Source of the DNA: CAVVUC01 sp963751395
GTDB lineage: Bacteria > Verrucomicrobiota > Verrucomicrobiia > Chthoniobacterales > Chthoniobacteraceae
DNA length: 64,000 nt
Assembly (NCBI GenBank): GCA_963751395.1
Contig: CAVVUC010000003.1
Coordinates: forward strand, 1 to 64,000
Reading direction: 5' to 3'
In this document: positions 33,045 through 41,704 of the stretch, one piece after another
Position numbering within the stretch: the stretch's first letter is position 1
Layout of the letters: each line of letters starts with the position of its first letter
Notes under the pieces: generated by a model
The model's database searches: none
The model's input: the letters and a program-made list of their open reading frames with translations, nothing else
Told to the model about the DNA's origin: nothing
Translations under genes and position numbers: made by a program

Positions 33045-33962
33045 ATGGAAAAAATGATCATCGTCGGCACCGGTTGCGCGGGACTCACAGCAGCCATCTA
33101 TGCCGCCCGCGCGAACTTTGAACCGCTCGTCCTCGAAGGAAAGGAACCGGGCGGACAGCTCACCACCACGACGCTGGTGGAGAATTTCCCCGGCTTCGTC
33201 GATGGCATCGACGGCCCGCAGCTCATCATGAACATGAAGGCGCAGGCGGAGCGGTTCGGCGCGCGTTTTCAATACGCCTCCGTCACCGAATTCGAGCCGA
33301 AGGACGGCTTCGTGAGTGTGAAGGTGGACGACGAATGGCGCGACACGCAGACGCTGATCATCGCGAGCGGCGCGTCGGCACGGTGGCTCGGGCTGCCGGA
33401 TGAAAAGAAACTCGTCGGCCACGGACTGACCTCGTGCGCGACCTGCGACGGCGCCTTTTACCGCAATGTGCCGGTGTGCGTCGTCGGCGGCGGAGACTCG
33501 GCGGCGGAAGAGGCGATTTTTCTCACGCGCTTCGCCTCGAAAGTCTATCTCATCCATCGCCGCGACACGCTGCGCGCCTCAAAGATCATGGCCGATCGCG
33601 CTCTCGGAAATCCGAAGATCGAACCAGTCTGGGACACAGTGCCCGTCGAGTATCTCGCCGACGACCAAGGTGAGGTCCGCGCGGTGCGTTTGAGAAATGT
33701 GAAGACAAAGGCGGAGACCGACCTCGAAGTGAAATGCGTGTTCGTCGCGATCGGCCACACCCCGAACACCGGCCCGTTCAAGGGCAAGCTCGACATGGAC
33801 GAAAACGGCTACCTTCTCCGGCGCAACGGAACGCACACCAATGTGCCCGGCGTATTTGCAGCGGGCGACGTTGCCGATCACGTTTATCGCCAGGCGGTCA
33901 CCGCTGCGGGCCAGGGATGCGCCGCCGCGCTCGACGCGGAGAAGTATCTGGCGAATTTTTGA
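33045..33962 (+). CDS. trxB: Thioredoxin reductase
   Basis: 305 residues. FAD-binding start MIIVGTGCAGLTAAIYAAR, redox-active CATC in TSCATCDGAFYRN, NADPH motif VCVVGGGDSAAEEAIFL and C-terminal FAD loop GVFAAGDVADHVYRQAVTAA. It reduces thioredoxin with NADPH in the cytoplasm. Full length and intact. The first glycine motif reads GTGCAGL rather than GSGPAGL, a small variation seen in this branch. Confidence 0.95.
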   Translation: MEKMIIVGTGCAGLTAAIYAARANFEPLVLEGKEPGGQLTTTTLVENFPGFVDGIDGPQLIMNMKAQAERFGARFQYASVTEFEPKDGFVSVKVDDEWRDTQTLIIASGASARWLGLPDEKKLVGHGLTSCATCDGAFYRNVPVCVVGGGDSAAEEAIFLTRFASKVYLIHRRDTLRASKIMADRALGNPKIEPVWDTVPVEYLADDQGEVRAVRLRNVKTKAETDLEVKCVFVAIGHTPNTGPFKGKLDMDENGYLLRRNGTHTNVPGVFAAGDVADHVYRQAVTAAGQGCAAALDAEKYLANF

Positions 33963-33965
33963 ACT

Positions 33966-34388
33966 TCGATTTTCGATTTTTGATTGAGCATCGCGTGAAA
34001 TGGACGAACAAGATTTGAAGGCCCGGACGAAACACTTTGCATTGCGTGTGATCAATCTGGTTGACGCTTTGCCGGGGAATACCAAAGGACGTGCCATTGC
34101 AAGCCAACTGATGCGTTCGGGCTCCTCGGTTGCGGCGAATTACCGGGCGGTATGCCGCGCAAAATCGACCGCGGATTTCCTGCCCAAACTCAGCATCGTC
34201 GAAGATGAGGCGGACGAAACGGCCTTTTGGGTCGAACTCATCACCGAGGCAGGCATCATGCCTGAGTCAAAGACGCGCGAACTCTTAAAGGAAGCCAATG
34301 AGTTGGTTGCAATCATGGTGTCGTCCCGAATGACCGCAGCTCGAAAGTCGCAACACTCGAAAATCAAAAATCATAGATCAAAAATTCC
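33966..34388. repeat. AT-rich inverted repeats around the four-helix-bundle gene
   Basis: ttcgattttcgatttttgatt (about 33966-33986) lies immediately left of the small gene. Near-complements (ctcgaaaatcaaaaatcata and gatcaaaaattcc, about 34357-34388) lie at its end. In a GC-rich region these AT-rich arms are conspicuous and bracket the gene as a cassette. Confidence 0.6.
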
Positions 34389-34392
34389 GTGA
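34000..34392 (+). CDS. Four-helix-bundle protein (S23/IVS family)
   Basis: 130 residues of the family first seen in 23S rRNA intervening sequences and related to the Avd accessory protein of diversity-generating retroelements. Core: RTKHFALRVINLVDALPGNT, AIASQLMRSGSSVAANYRAV, STADFLPKLSIVEDEADETA. The last 15 or so codons come from the AT-rich repeat that ends the cassette, and its stop overlaps the next start. The function of solo members is unknown; nucleic-acid binding is likely. Confidence 0.85.
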   Translation: MDEQDLKARTKHFALRVINLVDALPGNTKGRAIASQLMRSGSSVAANYRAVCRAKSTADFLPKLSIVEDEADETAFWVELITEAGIMPESKTRELLKEANELVAIMVSSRMTAARKSQHSKIKNHRSKIP

Positions 34393-35555
34393 AGGTCTGC
34401 GATCTCACGCAGTTTTACTCGCCGGTGAGCGGCGGCGTGAAACGCTACGTGCATGAAAAGGTCGGATACCTTCACGAGCACACGACCGGCGACGAGCACA
34501 TCCTCATCATTCCCGGCGAGCGCGATGAAGTTATCACGCAGGGCCGCGCGAAGACCTTCACGATCAAATCGCCCCTCATCTCGAAGACATCGCGTTATCG
34601 CGCGCTGCTCCGGCTGAACGCGGTCGAGCGCATCCTCGAAACGGAAAAGCCAGACATCATCGAGTCCGGCGACCCGTATCAAATGGCCTGGAAGGCGATC
34701 GCGTCGGGCAACGCGCTGCGGATTCCGGTCGTCGGATTTTACCACTCCCATTTTCCCGAGGCGTATCTCCGCAGCGTCGCGAAGTTTTTCGGAAAGACCG
34801 CGACGGAATTCGCGATGGAAATGGCGCGGCGATACGTGAACAACCTCTACAATCGCTTCGCGCGAACGCTGGTTCCCTCGCCTGCGCTGGGCGGGCTGCT
34901 CGAAAGCTGGGGAGTCGGCAATGTCGTCAACATCGACCTCGGGGTGAACACGACGATCTTCAAACCCGAGCCGCACGACGCCGTCGCGACACGCACCGAC
35001 TTGCAGATTCCATCCGACCGAATCCTGCTGCTCTATGTGGGGCGGCTCGCGCACGAAAAGAACACCCGCACGCTTTTCGATGCGTTCGAGATTCTGGCGG
35101 GCGAGAATCCGGGGCGGTTCCACCTGCTCGCAGTCGGCGACGGGACGCAGCGCGGTGAGCTGCAATCTGCCATCTCCAATCTGCAATCTGCCATTACCTG
35201 GCTGCCGTATTGCGGCGACTCGATGCGACTCGCGCAGCTTTATCGCGCGGCGGATCTATTCGTCCATCCGGGCGTGCAGGAAACATTTGGTCTGGTCGCC
35301 TTGGAAAGCCAGGCGTGCGGGACACCGGTGATCGGCATTCGCGGAAGTTACATGGACCGGATCATTCACAGTGACCAGACGTATTGGGCGAACGAGAACG
35401 ACCCGCGCGCTCTGGCTCAGGCGATCAAGGACGCGAGCGAACAGGACTTCGCCGCGGCGGGCGCGACCGCGAGCCGGCGCGTCACCAGCCGCTACTCCTG
35501 GAAGCAGGTTTTCGACCGGCTTTTTGCTATTTACCGTGAGGTGATTAGCAGTTAA
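34389..35555 (+). CDS. GT4-family glycosyltransferase
   Basis: 388 residues, GTG start overlapping the previous stop. GT-B fold with the acceptor-binding N-terminus (FYSPVSGGVKRYVHEKV) and the donor domain (LLYVGRLAHEKNTRTLFDAF, AVGDGTQRGEL, the EX7E region VQETFGLVALESQACGTPVI). It probably transfers a sugar from an NDP-sugar to a lipid or polysaccharide; the substrate is unknown. Residues about 258-268 (LQSAISNLQSAI) come from a caatctgc repeat that inserts extra residues into a loop. Confidence 0.85.
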   Translation: MKVCDLTQFYSPVSGGVKRYVHEKVGYLHEHTTGDEHILIIPGERDEVITQGRAKTFTIKSPLISKTSRYRALLRLNAVERILETEKPDIIESGDPYQMAWKAIASGNALRIPVVGFYHSHFPEAYLRSVAKFFGKTATEFAMEMARRYVNNLYNRFARTLVPSPALGGLLESWGVGNVVNIDLGVNTTIFKPEPHDAVATRTDLQIPSDRILLLYVGRLAHEKNTRTLFDAFEILAGENPGRFHLLAVGDGTQRGELQSAISNLQSAITWLPYCGDSMRLAQLYRAADLFVHPGVQETFGLVALESQACGTPVIGIRGSYMDRIIHSDQTYWANENDPRALAQAIKDASEQDFAAAGATASRRVTSRYSWKQVFDRLFAIYREVISS

Positions 35556-35569
35556 ACAAGCCGTCCCGA

Positions 35570-36247
35570 ATGTCCACCGATAAGAAACTCACGATCCGAA
35601 AATACCAAGCGAGCGACCGCGACATCGTGCGGCAGTTGTGCTGTGACACGGGTTTCCTCGGCAATCCGATCGACCCGATTTTCGAGGACCGCGAGATTTT
35701 TGCGAACTTCCTCACCGGCTATTACACGGACTGGGAGCCGGAGTCTGCGTTCGTGCTTGAGGTCGATGGCGAAGTGAAGGGCTACCTTCTCGGTTCGCGC
35801 TTTCCGTTCCGCCAGCAGCTTTACAACATCTACCAGAACGCGGGGCTGTTTCTGCGCGGCATTCTGCGCTACTGGCGCTACAACGATGCGTCGCGCCGGT
35901 TCGTGCATTGGATCATCTTCAACGGCTGGCGAGAAGTCCCGGCCGCACCGCGCAAGACGGCGCATTTTCACATCAACCTCCTGCCCGAAGCCCGCAACGT
36001 CGCCTCGACGCGCGGACTCATGGATGCGTATCTCAAGTATCTCCACGAGCACGGCGAGAAGCGCGTTTATGGCCAGATGGTCACGTTCGAGAGCCGGCGG
36101 GGCTCGAAAATGTTCGAGCGCTACGGATTCCGCGTCATCAACCGCGCGGAGATCTCCAAATACAGGAAGCTGCATCCGGAGCCGGTTTTTCTCTGCACGG
36201 TCATCAAGAACCTCGAAGAGAACAACCAGTTATACGCTCGCGATTAG
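35570..36247 (+). CDS. GNAT-family N-acetyltransferase
   Basis: 225 residues. The GNAT fold is indicated by the N-terminal RKYQASDRDIVRQLC, the beta4 strand ESAFVLEVDGEVKGYLLG and the C-terminal GLMDAYLKYLHEHG ... FERYGFRVINR, where the acyl-CoA pyrophosphate loop is less canonical. A long middle insertion (about 85-135) distinguishes it from small GNATs. It follows the glycosyltransferase by 14 bp, so a role in modifying the same glycan is possible but unproven. Confidence 0.75.
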   Translation: MSTDKKLTIRKYQASDRDIVRQLCCDTGFLGNPIDPIFEDREIFANFLTGYYTDWEPESAFVLEVDGEVKGYLLGSRFPFRQQLYNIYQNAGLFLRGILRYWRYNDASRRFVHWIIFNGWREVPAAPRKTAHFHINLLPEARNVASTRGLMDAYLKYLHEHGEKRVYGQMVTFESRRGSKMFERYGFRVINRAEISKYRKLHPEPVFLCTVIKNLEENNQLYARD

Positions 36248-36381
36248 CCGGGCGCTTCGGATTTGGCAGGGGGCGAAACTCGAACAAACCAAGTTTGGCG
36301 GAAGCACTTGCAGGCGCCCAATGACTCGCTTGGACAAACCAGTTTACAGCATTGCGACTTCGGCTAATCTTCCCGACGCTT

Positions 36382-37851
36382 ATGATCCGCCCTTTAACAA
36401 GATTGGTGATCGCCTGTCTCCTGCTCGCCTGCCAGGTGCTTGCAGAGGCGCCTGTTGCTGAAATCAAGAAAAGCGTCATCCGCATCCGTACCACTTCGCA
36501 GGATCCCAACTACAAAATCCCGTGGTTGCCCGGCAACGTGGGTGGAGGACTCGGCGCGGGTTTTGTGATCGACGGCTCGCGGGTGCTGACCAACGCGCAT
36601 GTGGTGAGCAACGCGCGGTTTCTGAGCATAGAGAAAGAGGATGACCCGAGTAAATACGTCGCCCAAGTCGAGTTCATCGGGCATGACTGCGACCTCGCGG
36701 TGCTCAAGGTGGACGATCCGGATTTTTTCAAAAATACGGTCCCGCTTGCTTTCAACGGAATCCCGGAGATCGAATCGACGGTCTCCGTTTACGGCTATCC
36801 CATCGGCGGCGAACGGATGTCGGTCACGCGAGGCGTGGTCTCGCGGATCGATTTCCTGACCTACAGCCACTCGCAGGCGGACGCGCATCTGACCATTCAG
36901 ATCGACGCGGCGATCAACCCGGGCAACAGCGGCGGCCCTGTGGTGCAGGATGGCAGGGTCGTGGGTGTCGCATTTCAAGGCTACGGCGGCAGTGTGGCGC
37001 AGAACGTCGGCTACATGATTCCGGTGCCTGTGATCCAGCGGTTTCTGAAAGACATCTCCGACGGCCATTACGACCGTTACATGGATTTGTCCGTCACCAC
37101 TTTTCCTTTGCAAAATCCCGCGCAGCGCAAGGCGCTCGGGCTGGGCGACGATGATCACGGCGTCCTGGTCAGCGGTGTTCAGTCGGCTGGATGTTCGGCG
37201 GGCATCCTTGAGGTTGGTGACGTGCTTCTGAGCATCGACGGGCATCCGATCACCAGCGATGCGTTCGTCGAACTCGACGGCAAGCGCCTTCAGATGGCCG
37301 AGGTGGTGGAGAGGAAATTCAAGGGCGACGAAGTGAAGCTCACGGTTCTTCGCGACAAGAAGGAAAAGGAGGTGACCGTCAAACTCGACCAGGCCTGGCC
37401 GTTCATGATCCAGGCCAACAGCTACGACGAGAAGCCGCGCTACCTGCTGTTCGGAGGGTTGCTGTTCCAGCCGCTCTCCCGCGATTTCATGGAAGCCAAT
37501 CAAACCGACGATCTCCGCGTCCGCTTTTTTTACGACTATTTCATTTCGGATGAAATCTACCGCGAACATCCCGAAGTCATCGTCCTGAGCGCAATCCTGC
37601 CGGACTCGATCAACACTTATCTCGGCGAGTTTCGGAACGGCATCCTCGATTCCATCAATGGCACGAAGATCAAGACGCTCGCCGACGCGGCGACGGAGTT
37701 TGCAAAGCCGGCGGAGCAATACGTGATCAACCTGGTGGGCAAAGGCCGGCCGATCGTGCTGGAGCGGGGTGCGGTCGAAGCGGCGCGCGAGCGGATCAAG
37801 GCGCGCTACAACATCGCCAGGGAACTGAACCTGACTGAAACCGGCGAATGA
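36382..37851 (+). CDS. HtrA/DegP-like serine protease with PDZ domain
   Basis: 489 residues from ATG 36382. Signal peptide (MIRPLTRLVIACLLLACQVLA). Catalytic His in VLTNAHVVSNA, Asp in GHDCDLAVLKVDD, Ser in NPGNSGGPVVQDG. A PDZ domain follows (ILEVGDVLLSIDGHPITSDA), then a second PDZ-like part near the C-terminus (ILDSINGTKIKTLADAATEF). Likely periplasmic quality control. It overlaps the next gene by ATGA, and that gene is a catalytically dead paralogue of the same length and layout. Confidence 0.88.
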   Translation: MIRPLTRLVIACLLLACQVLAEAPVAEIKKSVIRIRTTSQDPNYKIPWLPGNVGGGLGAGFVIDGSRVLTNAHVVSNARFLSIEKEDDPSKYVAQVEFIGHDCDLAVLKVDDPDFFKNTVPLAFNGIPEIESTVSVYGYPIGGERMSVTRGVVSRIDFLTYSHSQADAHLTIQIDAAINPGNSGGPVVQDGRVVGVAFQGYGGSVAQNVGYMIPVPVIQRFLKDISDGHYDRYMDLSVTTFPLQNPAQRKALGLGDDDHGVLVSGVQSAGCSAGILEVGDVLLSIDGHPITSDAFVELDGKRLQMAEVVERKFKGDEVKLTVLRDKKEKEVTVKLDQAWPFMIQANSYDEKPRYLLFGGLLFQPLSRDFMEANQTDDLRVRFFYDYFISDEIYREHPEVIVLSAILPDSINTYLGEFRNGILDSINGTKIKTLADAATEFAKPAEQYVINLVGKGRPIVLERGAVEAARERIKARYNIARELNLTETGE

Positions 37852-39482
37852 AAACCATCGCTATGAATCTTCGTCGTCTCTCAACTCGGTGGATCGGGCG
37901 CTCCGCGCACGATGGGAATACCAACCTGCGAAGCGGCAATTTGAAAAGCGCCTTCGGCGGTTGGCTTACGCATCGTGCGCGGAGCGCCCGATCCACCGTC
38001 GCTGCGCTGTTTTTGCTTGGCGGCATCGCTGCTGTGGCGTTGGAACTCGGCGCGCTGAATGCGGCGCCCGTGGCGGTCAACACTGAAAAGAACGCCCCGG
38101 TTGTGCGTGTGAATGTCACGAATCAACCGTGGGATTTTGTGCATCCCTGGACAAAGCACGCGCCCTACTCGCGGCGGGCGCTGGGAATCGTGCTCAAGGG
38201 GAAGAAGGTGCTGGTCACCGCGGAGTTGGTGGCGAACGCGAACTACCTCGAACTGGAAAAAGCCGAGAGCGGCGAGAAAGTCGCGGCAACCGTCGAGGTG
38301 GTCGATTACGAAGCCAACCTCGCCCTGCTTAAAACAAACGACGAGAAGTTCTTCAGCGGCATGAAACCAGTGGAGTTGACGGATGCGGTCGTGGGCGATC
38401 ACGTCTCCACATGGCAGCTCGAAACCACCGGCGCGCTGCTGATCACGGGCGCGATCGTGACGACGGTCGAGGTTTCGCGGTATCCGATCGACGACACGGC
38501 GCTGTTGATTTACCGGCTGACCTCCTCGCTCCAGTATCGCGAGAACAGTTTCACGCTGCCGATCATGAAAGGCGACAAACTCGTCGGCATGCTCATGCGC
38601 TACGACGCCCGCACGCAGAACGTGGACGCGATCCCCACACCGGTGATCGAGCATTTTCTCAAGGACGCCGCCGACTCGGTTTACAGCGGATTCCCCCGTG
38701 CCGGTTTGCAGTTTTCTCCGATGCGCGATCCGCAACTGCGCCGATACGCAGGCTTGAATGGCGGACAGCCGGGCGGCGTTTATGTGACGGACGTGCAAAA
38801 AGACGGGCCGGCGGACAAGGCGGGCATCCAGACGGGCGACGTGCTCCTGGCGGTCGGCGACAAACCCATCGATCAGGACGGCCTGTATGTTGACAAGCTT
38901 TACGGCAAAGTCGCGCTCAGCCATTTGATCTCCACGAAAGGACACACCGGCGATGCGGTGAAGCTCAAACTTTTCCGCAAAGGCGAAACAAAGGAGGTCG
39001 AGTTGACCCTCGCGCACCGACCTGCCGGGGACTACGTGATCGAGCCATTCACCATCGACAAGGCACCGCGCTTCCTCGTGCTCGGGGGACTCGTTTTCCA
39101 GGAACTGTCCCGGCAGTACTTGAAGGAGTGGAGCGACTGGCAGAAGAAGGCGCCGGAGCGATTTGTCTATTACGACCGGTTCCAGTCGGAGCTGTTCGGA
39201 GACGATCGGAAGCGGATCATCATTCTCAGCCAGGTCATGCCGAATACGAACACGATCGGATACGAGGATCTGAACAACCTGGTCGTCACGAAGATCAACG
39301 ACGTGCCGCTGAAGACTTTCGCGGATGTCTCGGCTGCGATCGAGAAGCCCGTCGATGGTTTCCACAAGATCGAGTTCGAGGACAATCCGCGTGTGATTTA
39401 TCTCGACGCCAAACAAGTCGAGAAAGACGAGCCGGCGCTGATGAAGAGCTACGGCCTGCCCACGATCAAGCGGACGGAGTGA
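37848..39482 (+). CDS. HtrA-like pseudoprotease with PDZ domain
   Basis: 544 residues, paralogous to the preceding protease along its length, but the triad is gone. The His block reads VTAELVANANY, the Asp block VDYEANLALLKT and the Ser block ENSFTLPIMKGDK instead of GNSGGP. The PDZ domain is normal (AGIQTGDVLLAVGDKPIDQD). Its signal sequence is interrupted by 36 in-frame residues encoded by a palindromic element (37887-37998); without them it would read MNLRRLS directly followed by TVAALFLLGGIAAVAL. Translational coupling suggests it acts with the active protease, as a partner or regulator. Confidence 0.8.
   Translation: MKTIAMNLRRLSTRWIGRSAHDGNTNLRSGNLKSAFGGWLTHRARSARSTVAALFLLGGIAAVALELGALNAAPVAVNTEKNAPVVRVNVTNQPWDFVHPWTKHAPYSRRALGIVLKGKKVLVTAELVANANYLELEKAESGEKVAATVEVVDYEANLALLKTNDEKFFSGMKPVELTDAVVGDHVSTWQLETTGALLITGAIVTTVEVSRYPIDDTALLIYRLTSSLQYRENSFTLPIMKGDKLVGMLMRYDARTQNVDAIPTPVIEHFLKDAADSVYSGFPRAGLQFSPMRDPQLRRYAGLNGGQPGGVYVTDVQKDGPADKAGIQTGDVLLAVGDKPIDQDGLYVDKLYGKVALSHLISTKGHTGDAVKLKLFRKGETKEVELTLAHRPAGDYVIEPFTIDKAPRFLVLGGLVFQELSRQYLKEWSDWQKKAPERFVYYDRFQSELFGDDRKRIIILSQVMPNTNTIGYEDLNNLVVTKINDVPLKTFADVSAAIEKPVDGFHKIEFEDNPRVIYLDAKQVEKDEPALMKSYGLPTIKRTE
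37887..37998. repeat. Palindromic element inside the pseudoprotease signal peptide
   Basis: Perfect 28-bp arms (37887-37914, starting cggtggatcgggcgctccgc; and 37971-37998, its complement) enclose about 56 bp that can pair further (ccaacc with ggttgg). The insert adds 36 codons without a stop or frameshift. A related element with the same outer arms is at 41828-41980. Confidence 0.88.
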
Positions 39483-39483
39483 A

Positions 39484-39588
39484 AATGACGAAGGAAGCCG
39501 GAAGGACGAAATCCGAACTCATAAACCCTGCGGGATCATTCCGGCTTCGGATTTCATTCGTCGTTCTTCATTCGTGCTTCGTCATTCC
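39484..39588. repeat. gaatgac-type hairpin element after the pseudoprotease gene
   Basis: aatgacgaaggaagccgga and ggacgaaatccgaa at the left face ttcggatttcattcgtcg ... cttcgtcatt at the right. This is an imperfect hairpin of the same family as 7411-7547. It fills the gap before rdgB. Confidence 0.65.
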
Positions 39589-39600
39589 GCTTTAGCGGCC

Positions 39601-40197
39601 ATGCAGCCGCTCTTGATCGCCACGCGCAACCGGCACAAGACCGGTGAGATTCGTGAGATTCTTGGCGACCGCTTCGTGGTTACCGATCTGACAGCGCATC
39701 CTGCGATTCCGGCGGCGGTCGAATCGGGCAATACTTTTCAGGAAAACGCCGTGTTGAAAGCTGTGGAGGCATCGCGCTGTTTCGACGGACTGGTGCTGTC
39801 GGATGATTCGGGGCTTGAGGTGGATGCCCTTGGCGGCGCGCCGGGAGTGCGTTCGGCGCGATATGCGGGCGAAGACTCGGACGACGCGCGCAATCGACAG
39901 CGCCTGCTCGCAGAGCTGGAGCGAACGGGCGCACAAGAGCGGAAGCGGACGGCGCGTTTCCATTGCGTGATCGCGATTGCCAGGAATGGGGACGTGGTCG
40001 CCACGTTCGACGGAGCCATCGAAGGTGTGATCCTGAACGAAGAAAGAGGGGACGGCGGTTTCGGCTACGATTCGCTGTTCGTGCCGGATGGATACGGCGA
40101 GACCTTTGCCCAGCTCCCGGCCGGGATCAAAAATCGCGAGAGCCATCGTGCGCGGGCGCTGAAAAAGGCGGCGGCGTTTCTTGACGGTCGCGCGTGA
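39601..40197 (+). CDS. rdgB: XTP/dITP diphosphatase (RdgB/HAM1)
   Basis: 198 residues from ATG 39601. Family motifs: LLIATRNRHKTGEIREIL, GNTFQENAVLKA, GLVLSDDSGLEVDALGGAPG, RSARYAGEDSDD and GGFGYDSLFVPDGY. It removes deaminated purine nucleotides from the pool. A usual SHR-type end is present as ESHRARALKKA. Intact. Confidence 0.95.
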   Translation: MQPLLIATRNRHKTGEIREILGDRFVVTDLTAHPAIPAAVESGNTFQENAVLKAVEASRCFDGLVLSDDSGLEVDALGGAPGVRSARYAGEDSDDARNRQRLLAELERTGAQERKRTARFHCVIAIARNGDVVATFDGAIEGVILNEERGDGGFGYDSLFVPDGYGETFAQLPAGIKNRESHRARALKKAAAFLDGRA

Positions 40198-40253
40198 GTC
40201 AACGGCTGGCACTTGCGACCCGGTCGAACAGGCGCTACTAGAATTTCCCGCGT

Positions 40254-40565
40254 ATGAAGAACGAACCCGTCGAAGCTTCGCCGATGAAATCGCTGGCCGA
40301 AGAACTCAACTTCGCCCGGAAGACTTTCAACGATACGCTGAAGAACTACGGCGCACGGATCGAGAGCGAGATCGTGCGGATTCGCGAGGCCGTGCTGGAG
40401 CAGGCGGCCAAAGGGAAACATTCAGCGACCAGGCTGCACGACGCCCGCGACATGATTTCGCTCCTCCGCAACCTCGAAGTGAAAGCAGAGAAGGGTCGCC
40501 GGCGCGATCTGAAGAGGATCGAATCCGTCGTCGAGGACTTGCAGCGGCTCATCGAGAATTGGTGA
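40254..40565 (+). CDS. Small coiled-coil protein
   Basis: 103 residues, almost entirely charged helix (SLAEELNFARKTFNDTLKNY, IVRIREAVLEQAAKGKHSA, DLKRIESVVEDLQRLIENW) with heptad-like spacing. No known family or signal peptide. A clear terminator follows at 40611-40638, which supports it as a real transcription unit. Confidence 0.6.
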   Translation: MKNEPVEASPMKSLAEELNFARKTFNDTLKNYGARIESEIVRIREAVLEQAAKGKHSATRLHDARDMISLLRNLEVKAEKGRRRDLKRIESVVEDLQRLIENW

Positions 40566-40610
40566 GCGCCACCAGCTTTCGGAATCCCGCAAGAGCAATA
40601 TGCGACAGAA

Positions 40611-40638
40611 GGCATCCGCCCTGCACCGGGCGGATGCC
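40611..40638 (+). terminator. Rho-independent terminator
   Basis: Perfect 11-bp arms ggcatccgccc (40611-40621) and gggcggatgcc (40628-40638) with a 6-nt loop, followed by tttgcgtt. It lies 45 bp after the small coiled-coil gene. Confidence 0.7.
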
Positions 40639-40679
40639 TTTGCGTTCGCTCTTTTCCAAGGACTTTGTAACGCATATTT

Positions 40680-41200
40680 GCCGGGGAAATTCCATTTCGC
40701 GGCGGGCGGTGGCGGGCGACGGCACGGTAACGCGCTCGCTGCCAAGCCACCCTGCCACGCAACCCCGAAGCACAGCTTCCACCTAATGGCTTGCGTGCCC
40801 AAAGCCTCACTTTGGGCACGAGAGGAAAGTTGGCAAAGCGCTTTGGGAACGCAGACAGCCGCTTCGTTTCCCTGCTGGCAATAGCCCAGCCATTTATGGC
40901 TGGGAAACTCGTCAACCAACAATTCAAAGTCCCGTCAGGGACGGCAGAGCATTTCGTTCGTCCCTGGCGGGACTTGGTTGGTTTGTCGTCCTCGTTACCA
41001 AGCTCCAGCTTGGGATCGAGGATGGAAAGAGATGCCACGGTCTGGAAGGCGCATAGCCGTCCGACACGACCGGGAGCTTTTCTCGTTCCCAAAGTTAGCC
41101 TCGCGCTTTGGGAACGCAGACAGCGGCTTGAAACTCCGTTTCGGCTTTTGAGGGTGGAGGGTGTCAGGTCTTGAAAATTGCAGAACCCCGGCAACGACGA
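40680..41200. repeat. Cluster of dispersed palindromic repeats
   Basis: No gene in about 500 bp. It contains a segment starting agcacagcttccacctaatg (40769-40825) that is nearly duplicated at 41762-41817. Within it is the cgtgcccaaagcctcactttgggcacg hairpin. Several cgttcccaaag ... ctttgggaacg palindromes (for example 41086-41122) and a cccagccatttatggctggg hairpin near 40888 also occur. The same sequences occur beside ribE at 30249-30421. Confidence 0.75.
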
Positions 41201-41203
41201 GAA

Positions 41204-41458
41204 TCATCGGTAAACCTCGCGACGGTGACGGACACGGTTCACACGCACGACGCGAATGGTGTCGGCAATTTCATAAAGCACCCGGTAGTCACCAATCCGA
41301 ATCCGCCAATCGCTTTTGCTGCCCGCCAGTTTCTTCGAGCCGGGAGGACGGGGATTGGATGCAAGGGCTGAAATCGCCTCGATGACACGGTCGTGGACTT
41401 CCCCGGACAGGCGGCGAAGATCCTTTTCCGCCGCACGTTCGAGGACGACTTCAAACAC
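41204..41458 (-). CDS. relE: RelE/ParE-family toxin
   Basis: 84 residues: FEVVLERAAEKDLRRLSGEV, KKLAGSKSDWRIRIGDYRVL, then YEIADTIRVVRVNRVRHRREVY. This is the compact RelE fold with the basic C-terminal Arg/His residues used for ribosome-dependent mRNA cleavage. It overlaps the antitoxin gene upstream by 8 bp. Intact. Confidence 0.88.
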   Translation of the reverse strand: MFEVVLERAAEKDLRRLSGEVHDRVIEAISALASNPRPPGSKKLAGSKSDWRIRIGDYRVLYEIADTIRVVRVNRVRHRREVYR

Positions 41459-41657
41459 GAGCTTTGCGACGTTCGATGAGGTAGTCTTTCAGTGGGCGGT
41501 AGGAGAGCGGCTTGGCGCGTGCCTTTTTCAAATAAGCAGCATCTTCGGCGTCCTCCAGACGTTCGAGCAGGGCCTGATACTCTTTGATCGGCACAATGAC
41601 TGAGACTGGCTTGCCTCGTCGGGTAATCACTTCGGGTTCTTTGGCGAGTGTGCTCAT
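41451..41657 (-). CDS. Phd/YefM-family antitoxin
   Basis: 68 residues from MSTLAKEPEVITRRGKPVSV. The Phd/YefM DNA-binding half (VITRRGKPVSVIVPIKEYQA) is followed by a helical toxin-binding tail (LKKARAKPLSYRPLKDYLIE). Pairs with the overlapping RelE toxin. Upstream lies another palindromic repeat cluster. Confidence 0.82.
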   Translation of the reverse strand: MSTLAKEPEVITRRGKPVSVIVPIKEYQALLERLEDAEDAAYLKKARAKPLSYRPLKDYLIERRKARV

Positions 41658-41704
41658 AGCTGCATCCTTCCTACGTGATTCAAGCCGGTTTCTCAACCAC
41701 TTTT

